From assembly GCA_036873755.1 (NCBI GenBank), contig JAVTVY010008156.1:372001-436000 (forward strand): DNA of 64,000 nucleotides, in the 5' to 3' direction. The stretch's first letter is position 1; the number at the start of each line of letters is the position of its first letter. The stretch is from Hanleya hanleyi (taxonomy: Eukaryota; Mollusca; Polyplacophora; Lepidopleurida; Hanleyidae). Below, in pieces: positions 55,435 through 64,000 of this stretch. The notes beneath the pieces are model-generated. The model had not been told where the DNA came from. It ran no database searches and saw only the letters and a program-made list of their open reading frames with translations. The position numbers and the translations under genes were made by a program.

Positions 55435-57430
55435 TTTTTTTTTTTTAATAGTATAATAATAATATTGGGCAAAAAAGAATTCTATTTTTTTCTAGCCAGA
55501 ACAATAAATGGAAGAAAAAAGTTTCTTTGGCAATTTTTTTTTTGAAAAGTTTTATTAACACGGACCCCTGGTTAATCGACCAATGAAATATAGCCAAAAA
55601 AAAAGAGACCCCACGTTAGTAACACGGATTCCGCGTTAATCAACCAATGAAATTTAGCCACATAAACTTGCACCACGGGTTGTCTCCCCTCCTGTCATGT
55701 CAATCGCCCCTGCCTTCAGTCACTTGGCAACTTACCACTAATAATTCTGTTACTTGTTATGTATTAAAAATTGACAAAAAATTCATTAAACCCTCGATGC
55801 ATAAATCCACTTGGCTTGACAATATTCACCTTGTGGGACATTAACTGTGGAAGTCTTAACAGGAGTTGACCATAGAAATTTCAAATTCCCGCCATCGACA
55901 GCTGACCGGTGTTGCCGAAAGTCATTCAATTTGTAAACAGGGAGCATTATCACCCCTCATTGGTCATGTCTCCATCCACCATGCTTTTCCTGAAGTGGCC
56001 CAAATCAACAACAGGAAGTACAGTTTGAAACCTCAAATGTAACTTGAAATATCAGATGTATCAGAAATGCTGAAAAATCACAGCTCATAAAATTCACAAA
56101 GAGCTGTTCTCAGATTTCTAAACAAGGTAGTTTGAGGGAGTTATTAACTTTGGTCTGATGCTACTTCACGCTGTTCAGTCAAAGCGCCTTCTTGGAGAGC
56201 TAGAGCACTCTTGTCAGATTTGGAGCACGCTCTGGGATAGTCAACATGACAGACGGCCAACATATTGAGCAGAACGGACGGATTGTGGATGATTGGGAGA
56301 GGATGCTGTACCATTTACAAATTAGGTTTACTAAATATATATGTGACTACTACAGGTAACTAGTTGATATTTAAACCCCTTTGTAATCTGATAGATTTAT
56401 TGTGACACGAGTTACCCGAGAAAATTCTACTCTCTGTATTATGTATGTCATTAGGCAGTGTATACTGGAATTTTTTACATCGTTACCGGACAAACTGTGC
56501 AAATTGTCCTGGCTTAAAATTAAATATGGACTAGCCACCAATGAAACATGCATTGATCATTTACCCTAATCCCCTCCAGCTGTATACTCTGAAATAGCCC
56601 AGTTCGGAAAGGGTTTTATCTCCCTTGTTCCACTAGGGGCATGTTGGTGCAGAGAACTACCAAAGGCCCTTAATTAGTTTTAATAATTAGTTATTCTTTT
56701 TTGTTGAAAATTGTCTTCCTAATGTATACGTATGCAAGATCTATCGGTTCATGCCAAAAAATATAAACATGATAGTCTTTTAAACAAATAATCTGGATTA
56801 GTTTATCATTATACATTATTCAAAATAATTGCAGGTGCCTTTCGTAAAAGTGAAACCGAGGCGACTACTGTCCGGAAGTACGTACATGTATTCATACCTC
56901 TAACCGTGGAAAGCGGCAGTTATTCAAGGGGAGATCAGACACTCTTCGGAAAGGGCTACAGACAAGAAAACGCATCTGAGTTGGTTAATATGTTGGCCGT
57001 CTGTCATGTTGACTATCCCAGAGCATGCTCCAAAACTGAGTGTGCTCGCTCTCCAAGAACGCGCTCGCTCTCCAAGAATGCGCTTCTCTTCCGAAGAGGG
57101 CGCTTTGACTGAACAGCATGAAGTGACTGACGGCAGGGCGATCGACATGACAGGAGAGGAGACAACCCATGGTGGAAGTTTATGTGACTATATTTTCATT
57201 AGTTGATTACCGCAGGGTCCATGCTACTAATGCGGGGTCCATGTTATTCTTGTTTGGCTATATCTCACTGGTCGATGGTCAGTGTTATTGAAACTTAGCT
57301 AAAAAAAAAATGTCAGAGAATTTTTTCCCCATTTTTTGTTCTGGCTGGAAAAAATTTTTTGCCCAAGAATTTTTTTGTTTGCGACGGCCAGAAAAAAGTT
57401 TTTGGCAAAGAATCTTATTTTACCATGTCC
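55435..57430. mobile_element. 2-kb foldback structure
   Basis: 55435-55745 and 57110-57430 are inverted homologues (left GTTGTCTCCCCTCCTGTCAT, right ATGACAGGAGAGGAGACAAC). A second inverted pair lies inside: about 56155-56270 (TGTTCAGTCAAAGCGCC, GGGATAGTCAACATGACAGA) and about 56985-57118. The left arms are separated by about 400 bp that the right side lacks, so one side has gained or lost a segment. Inner copies duplicate CTCCAAGAACGCGCTCG. No transposase is recognised. Confidence 0.65.
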
Positions 57431-58330
57431 TTTTAAGGCTCCATATTTTATAAATAATGGCAGTTTACAAGTGCAGTTAGACTGATCATGGCGAGTGTAG
57501 CCAATTATATCATTTGGTTGATATGATGCCATGTTCCAATACAGACTGCAATTACAGTGAAATGTTAGCAGTGGAAGTTAAGTTAGCTCCATTTTGAAGT
57601 GTTTGTCATACTGTCATGAATGTGTTCATATGTTATGAACATGTATAGTGACGATTTTCTTCTGGATATCAGTCACACTTACAATTTATTTGTTTACCTT
57701 GATTTCAACAGGAAGACCCACATGAAAAGATTTTCACAGATGAGGATACAAAACCACAGTCCTGGCAGGATACTGTAAAAAAGAAAACGTTGAATAAAGT
57801 TCCAATCAAATCGTGTCTGACAAATGAAAAATGAGACCAATAACATTGTTATCATTTTATTCTGGCATACATGAATTTGTTGAAGTATTTTTTATCACCG
57901 CACTAACAAATGAGGAAATAGAAAGAAGTTAATGAGGAAATAGAAAGAAGTTATGTCTATCATAAATTTGAGATACTTAAAGGTGGAAAATACTTCACAA
58001 CTAATTGTATGGGTCCCATGGAATAGCTGAATGCAATGGTGACACACTGTGAGGATTTGCACATATAAACTGTTTGTGTATCCATGATACTTACAAAGGT
58101 AAGCAGTCACTCGGGACACAATCCATAATCTTCAGCCACTCTATACATCTTCATGTTGCCCTGGCAACTTTATATTCCCTCCACTCCAGATGCCTATGAA
58201 TAATGATTCATAAACATTTAGTTTCAATTTTGCTAGTTAATAATCTCATTCTTGATCTGAATATTATGCTATCCTTCTGACCAGCTAATCAGCATACTTT
58301 GATGATGAAAATTTGGATCTTAGCAAGCTA
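57431..58330. other. non-coding
   Basis: Only a 23-bp direct duplication (TGAGGAAATAGAAAGAAGTT, about 57910-57952) and an X-box-like palindrome at 58155-58168 are noted. Confidence 0.4.
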
Positions 58331-58334
58331 ATCA

Positions 58335-60900
58335 TACCTGCTCGACTGAGTTAGATACCTGCCTGACAGGGTTAGATACATGTACCTGCCTGACTGGGTT
58401 ACTGCCTGACTGCGTTAGATATATGTACCTGCCTGACTGGGTTAGATACCTACCTGACGGGGTTAGATACATGTACCTGCCTGACTGGGTTACATACCTG
58501 CCTGACGGGGTAAGATACATGTACCTGCCTGACTGGGTTAGATACCTACCTGACGGGGTTAGATACATGTACCTGCCTGACTGGGTTAGATACCTGCCTG
58601 ACGGGGTTAGATACATGTACCTGCCTGACTGGGTTAGATACCTGCCTGAAGGGGTTAGATACATGTACCTGCCTGACTGGGTTACTGCCTGACTGGGTTA
58701 GATATATTTACCTGCATGACTGCGTTAGATACATGTACCTGCCTGACTGGGTTACTGCCTGACTGGGTTAGATATATGTACCTGGCTGACTGGGTTACTG
58801 CCTGACTGGGTTAGATACATGTACCTGCATGACTGCGTTAGATACATGTACCTGCCTGACTGGATTAGATACCTGCCTGAAGGGGTTAGATACATGTACC
58901 TGCCTGACTGGGTTACTGCCTGACTGGGTTAGATATATGTACCTGCATGACTGCGTTAGATACATGTACCTGCCTGACTGGGTTACTGCCTGACTGGGTT
59001 AGATATATGTACCTGGCTGACTGGGTTACTGCCTGACTGGGTTAGATACATGTACCTGCATGACTGCGATAGATACATGTACCTGCCTGACTGGGTTACT
59101 GCCTGACTGGGTTAGATATATGTACCTGGCTGACTGGGTTACTGCCTGACTGGGTTAGATACATGTACCTGCATGACTGCGTTAGATACATGTACCTGCC
59201 TGACTGGGTTAGATATATGTACCTGCATGACTGCGTTAGATACATGTACCTGCCTGACTGGGTTACTGCCTGACTGGGTTAGATATATGTACCTGCATGA
59301 CTGCTTTAGATATGTCCGACTGGATTAGATACCTGTACCTGCCTGACTGGGTTGGATATTCACCTGACTGGGATACATACATGTACCTGCCTGACTGGGT
59401 TAGATATATGCCTGACTGGGTTAGATAAATGTACCTGCATGACTGGGTTAGATACCTGCCTGACTGGTATTAGATACCTGCCCGACTGGGTTAGATACAT
59501 GTACCTACCAGATGGGTTAGATATATGCCTGATTGGGTTAGATACATGTATATGCCTGACTGGGTTAGATACATGTATCTGCAAGACTGGGTTAGATACC
59601 TGCCTGACTGGGTTAGATAAATGTACCTGGCTGACTGGGTTAGATACCTGCCTGACTGGGTTAGATAAATGTACCTGGCTGACTGGGTTAGATACATGTA
59701 CCTACATGACTGGGTTAGATACATGTACCTGCCTGACTGGGTTAGATACCTGTACCTGCCTGACTGGGTTAGATACATGTACCTGGCTGACTGGGTTAGA
59801 TAAATGTACCTGGCTGACTGGGTTAGATACCTGTACCTGCCTGACTGGGTTAGATACCTGTACCTGCCTGACTGGGTTAGATAAATGTACCTGGCTGACT
59901 GGGTTAGATACATGTACCTACATGACTGGGTTAGATACATGTACCTGCCTGACTGGGTTAGATACATGTACCTGGCTGACTGGGTTAGATACATGTACCT
60001 ACATGACTGGGTTAGATACATGTACCTACATGACTGGGTTAGATAAATGTACCTGCCTGACTGGGTTAGATACATGTACCTGCATGACTGGGTTAGATAC
60101 ATGTACCTGGCTGACTGGGTTAGATACATGTACCTACATGACTGGGTTAGATACATGTACCTACATGACTGGGTTAGATAAATGCACCTGCCTGACTGGG
60201 TTAGATACATGTACCTGCCTGACTGGGTTAGATACATGTACCTACATGACTGGGTTAGATACATGTACCTGCCTGACTGGGTTAGATACATGTACCTACA
60301 TGACTGGGTTAGATACATGTACCTACATGACTGGGTTAGATACATGTACCTGACTGACTGGGTTAGATACATGTACCTGCCTGACTGGGTTAGATACATG
60401 TACCTGCCTGACTGGGTTAGATACATGTACCTACATGACTGGGTTAGATACATGTACCTACATGACTGGGTTAGATACATGTACCTACATGACTGGGTTA
60501 GATACATGTACCTACATGACTGGGTTAGATACATGTACCTACATGACTGGGTTAGATACATGTACCTACATGACTGGGTTAGATACATGTGTACCTACAT
60601 GACTGGGTTAGATACATGTACCTACATGACTGGGTTAGATACATGTACCTGCCTGACTGGGTTAGATACATGTACCTACATGACTGGGTTAGATACATGT
60701 ACCTACATGACTGGGTTAGATACATGTACCTACATGACTGGGTTAGATACATGTACCTGCCTGACTGGGTTAGATACAAGTACCTGCCTGACTGGGATAC
60801 ATACATGTACCTGCCTGACTGGGTTAGATATACACCTCACTGGGTTAGATAAATATACCTGCATGACTGGGTTAGCTACCTGCCTGACTGGGTTAGATGC
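58335..60900. repeat. 27-bp satellite, CTGACTGGGTTAG core
   Basis: The main unit is TGCCTGACTGGGTTAGATAC plus ATGTACC (27 bp), with shorter 17- to 21-bp variants (TTACTGCCTGACTGGG) mixed in up to about 59350. From about 59680 onward the 27-bp unit is very regular, alternating GCCTGAC, ACATGAC and GGCTGAC forms. As 27 is divisible by three and the unit has no stop, long frames run on both strands (plus 59352-60353, minus 59491-60588), giving 9-residue repeats such as YMYLTQSCR. I judge them non-coding. Confidence 0.95.
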
Positions 60901-61380
60901 ATGCAATCTAATTAAAATTAAATCCTATCTGCTCCCCATTTGGATATTTCACTTGTAGGAACAGGCTTGCAGTAACTCGCGTGTTAACCAATCCCGAGAA
61001 CGCTTCATAGTGTCATAGTGCTTTGAAGGGAACATTGATGACAAAGAATTTTTGGTTAGCTCAGCCGAATTAGCCGGCTCGCTGGCCGGGTGTCTTTTCA
61101 TGTTGCTGCGGTCCCGACATTATGGCACCATAATACGGGTAGATATAATGGACTGATCTTTGGTGTAAACATTGGGGTAAATGGACACAGTGAAGCTATC
61201 TCCCCTCCCCGACTGCAAATGGATGAGTCCAGATGCGACCATGATGTCATATAATGCTGTTAAATATTCATGGTTATGGGCGCCCAGAACACCAAATTCA
61301 ATTGAAATACGCAAGATCCTATATAGCGACATCTACGATTGGGGAGCATTGATAGGATATTAATTTATTAAGATAGAGAT
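60901..61380. other. unique spacer between two arrays
   Basis: About 480 bp of complex sequence separates the arrays. It has a 70-codon minus frame (61120-61332) and a 60-codon plus frame (61181-61363); neither is recognised. It may be an insertion or the ancestral site. Confidence 0.4.
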
Positions 61381-62930
61381 ACATGTATCTGCATGACTCG
61401 GTTAGATACATGTATCTGCATGACTGGGTTAGATACATGTATCTGCATGACTCGGTTAGATATGCCTGACTGGGTTAGATACATGTATGTACCTGGCTGG
61501 GTTACCTGGGTTAGATACCTGCCTGACTGGGTTAGATACAAGTACCTGCCTGACTGGGTTAGATATACGCCTGACTGGGATACATACATGTACCTGCCTG
61601 ACTGGGTTAGATATACGCCTGACTGGGTTAGATATACGCCTGACTGGGATACATACATGTACCTGCCTGACTGGGTTAGATATACGCCTGACTGGGTTAG
61701 ATATACGCCTGACTGGGTTAGATATACGCCTGACTGGGATACATACATGTACCTGCCTGACTGGGTTAGATATATGCCTGACTGGGTTAGATATACGCCG
61801 GACTGGGTTAGATATACGCCTGACTGGGATACATACATGTACCTGCCTGACTGAGTTAGATATACACCTGACTGGATTAGATATACGCCTGACTGGGTTA
61901 GATATACACCTGACTGGGTTAGATATACGCCTGACTGGGTTAGATATACACCTGACTGGGATACATACATGTACCTGCCTGACTGGGTTAGATATACACC
62001 TGACTGGGATACATACATGTACCTGCATGACTGGGTTAGATATACACCTGACTGGGATACATACATGTACCTGCCTGACTGGGTTAGATATACACCTGAC
62101 TGGGATACATACATGTACCTGCATGACTGGGTTAGATATACACCTGACTGGGATACATACATGTACCTGCATGACTGGATTAGATATACACCTGACTGGG
62201 ATACATACATGTACCTGCCTGACTGGGTTAGATATACACCTGACTGGGATACATACATGTACCTGCATGACTGGGTTAGATATACGCCTGACTGGGATAC
62301 ATACATGTACCTGCATGACTGGGTTAGATATACATCTCACTGGGATACATACATGTACCTGCATGACTGGGTTAGATATATGCCTGACTGGGATACATAC
62401 ATGTACCTGCATGACTGGGTTAGATATACGCCTGACTGGGATACATACATGTACCTGCATGACTGGGTTAGATATACACCTCACTGGGATACATACATGT
62501 ACCTGCATGACTGGGTTAGATATATGCCTGACTGGGATACATACATGTACCTGCATGACTGGGTTAGATATACGCCTGACTGGGATACATACATGTACCT
62601 GCCTGACTGGGTTAGATATACACCTCACTGGGATACATACATGTACCTGCATGACTGGGTTAGATATATGCCTGACTGGGATACATACATGTACCTGCAT
62701 GACTGGGTTAGATATACGCCTGACTGGGATACATACATGTACCTGCATGACTGGGTTAGATATATGCCTGACTGGATTAGATAAATGTACCTGCATGACT
62801 GGGTTAGATACCTGCCTGACTGTATACCTGCCTGACTGGGTTAGATATACGCCTGACTGGGATACATACATGTACCTGCCCGTCTGGGTTAGATATACGC
62901 CTGACTGGGTTAGATACAAGACTTTTTTAA
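61381..62930. repeat. 48-bp satellite variant of the same core
   Basis: From about 61960 the unit is 48 bp: CCTGACTGGGATACATACAT, GTACCTGCATGACTGGGTTA, GATATACA. Earlier, 21-bp steps of GACTGGGTTAGATATACGCC dominate. Every period is a multiple of three without stops, so frames of over 500 codons appear on both strands (plus 61487-63148, minus 61456-63027). They encode only 16-residue periodic peptides and lack any supporting gene signal. Confidence 0.95.
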
Positions 62931-64000
62931 ATTTTAAATGTGATTTCATGCAGTTTTGCCCCTCGGAGAGGCTTAACAGACTTAAATTTATGCAATATAA
63001 ACTCATATCACAAGAGCCCAACAACAATACCCATCAGTATTTTTTGATGATATTTCTCCCACATTGCTTCAAAAATATGCCAATAATACATACATGTGAA
63101 ATATGCCTACCCAGCCATGTGAAAGGTCAATACTTGGGACTCTTGTAGACGTGGCGGGGAGGGGAAACTTAGGAATTTCAGATATGATTCTCTACACATA
63201 TCTATTCCATTTCAATGCACTTCTCAAAATTATAGGGAGGGGGGACAGGGGATGGGAAGTGGTGCTTGATCTTCCCCACCCCCCTTTTTTCGTAATGGTA
63301 ATAGGGGGATGGGCGAGGGGGGGGGGGGGGGCGGGTGGACACCTCATATTGGGGGACTCAAGTTGCCCTCAAGCTTTCTACATGTTCCAATGTAGGCCTA
63401 CAGCTCTCAGCCTATAAAAGAGAGCTTGTATTCTATAGCTACCATGGTAATCCTGTCCATCTGAACAAATTATACAAAGTGCAGTAGGAATTTGGCAAAT
63501 TGTTATATTTGTACAGTATTTTTTCATCTAGGTAGGCTACCCCCCTCCTCAAACAAGTTGCAGAGATAATTGCACTGGAGCTAATTAAGGGGGAAATTAC
63601 CTGCAAATTTTTCCAACCCTCGTCAGTTTTTTGGGGGAAATTTCTTCCCAGTGGGTTGGGGTATAGTCCTGAAAATTCATCCACATGTCAATTTAGACAC
63701 AAGGAAGTTATTGAAATAAGAAGGAAGATGAAAACAGAAATATTTATATTTGTTTTCTACGTAATTATTGTCAGTTGGATTGTCAATTGCGCTGAAACCC
63801 AGTTACGTACGATATAAAAACCCCAAATGCAACGATCCACTAGTGTCAAACAATAGTACTGGACCACTAATTTCATATATGTATAGGCCTACCTAAAGGT
63901 GAAAATTAACCAAATCAATTTCAATATTAATTTTTCATTGAATGTATTTCTCAGGTGAATTCGAATACATTTTGCTAATATTATCACTAGTTACGGTAAT
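62931..64000. other. non-coding right end, G-rich tract
   Basis: G-rich stretches at about 63236-63262 and a 15-G run at about 63317-63331 could form G-quadruplexes. CCTATAAAAGAGAG at about 63411 is a TATA-like box with no recognised gene downstream. A minus frame at 63439-63684 is not recognised. Confidence 0.4.

Noticed and set aside
59352..60588. 333- and 365-codon frames encoding 9-residue repeats
   Set aside because: Same cause: a 27-bp satellite open in both directions.
49470..62930. True interstitial telomere tract
   Set aside because: GGGTTAG occurs only once per 21-48-bp unit; there is no contiguous TTAGGG run.
61456..63148. Frames of over 500 codons on both strands as possible repetitive proteins
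   Set aside because: They are produced by stop-free 21- and 48-bp satellite units whose lengths are multiples of three. No signal peptide, unique domain or splice context is present.

Overview
The window is eukaryotic and gene-poor, from an animal. Its one intact-looking gene has GT-AG introns with matching phases, and most of the rest is transposable elements and satellites. A 5S-rRNA-derived SINE with a (CTCA)n tail, blocks carrying GACAGACGGACAGACGG-type sequence, and many CACT runs suggest a marine mollusc, probably a gastropod. That placement is an inference from repeat style, not from a marker gene.

Layout. 0-5.8 kb: a two-strand array of an AAAATGGCGG (YY1-like) word, 26-bp and 32-bp minisatellites, and a long inverted repeat. 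6.5-7.4 kb: a 29-bp minisatellite with an internal dyad. 8.6-11 kb: two small terminal-inverted-repeat (TIR) elements and two copies of a dispersed repeat. 13.3-14.5 kb: a GGAAAC/GTTTCC-studded satellite between two copies of a 145-bp segment. 14.8-17 kb: a diverged 136-bp repeat, a LINE 3' fragment, a CACT-bordered palindrome and a GC-richer repeat ending in an NRF1-like site. About 18.3-24.55 kb: a decayed Ty3/Gypsy retrotransposon. Its pol order is protease, integrase, reverse transcriptase, RNase H, as in Gmr1-type elements. Its 5' LTR is split by an element filled with AAACGCGTTT words.

27.8-34.4 kb: a five-exon minus-strand gene for a GH3 (GHDC-like) protein of about 632 residues, reconstructed with consistent splice phases. 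Its introns hold several TIR elements. 35.46-39.63 kb: a 4.2-kb element with diverged TIRs and TTA duplications. A 480-bp palindrome and a 451-bp element made of GCGACGTCGC words are nested in it. 39.9 kb: a complete SINE with a 12-bp target duplication. 40.7-44.7 kb: a GTCGAC-word satellite in two opposite orientations. 47.2-47.8 kb: a 135-bp tandem repeat. 49.5-53.1 kb, 58.3-60.9 kb and 61.4-62.9 kb: arrays sharing the core CTGACTGGGTTAG, with the first inverted relative to the other two. They flank a 2-kb foldback structure at 55.4-57.4 kb.

The most unusual pattern is that at least five unrelated loci are built from one short word scattered irregularly on both strands. At two of them the array lies inside recognisable TIRs. 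They resemble subterminal transposase-binding repeats (as in Ac or En/Spm) expanded to fill a whole non-autonomous element. I found no tRNA, intact rRNA, CRISPR or bacterial-type operon. Long open frames inside the satellites are almost certainly non-coding.
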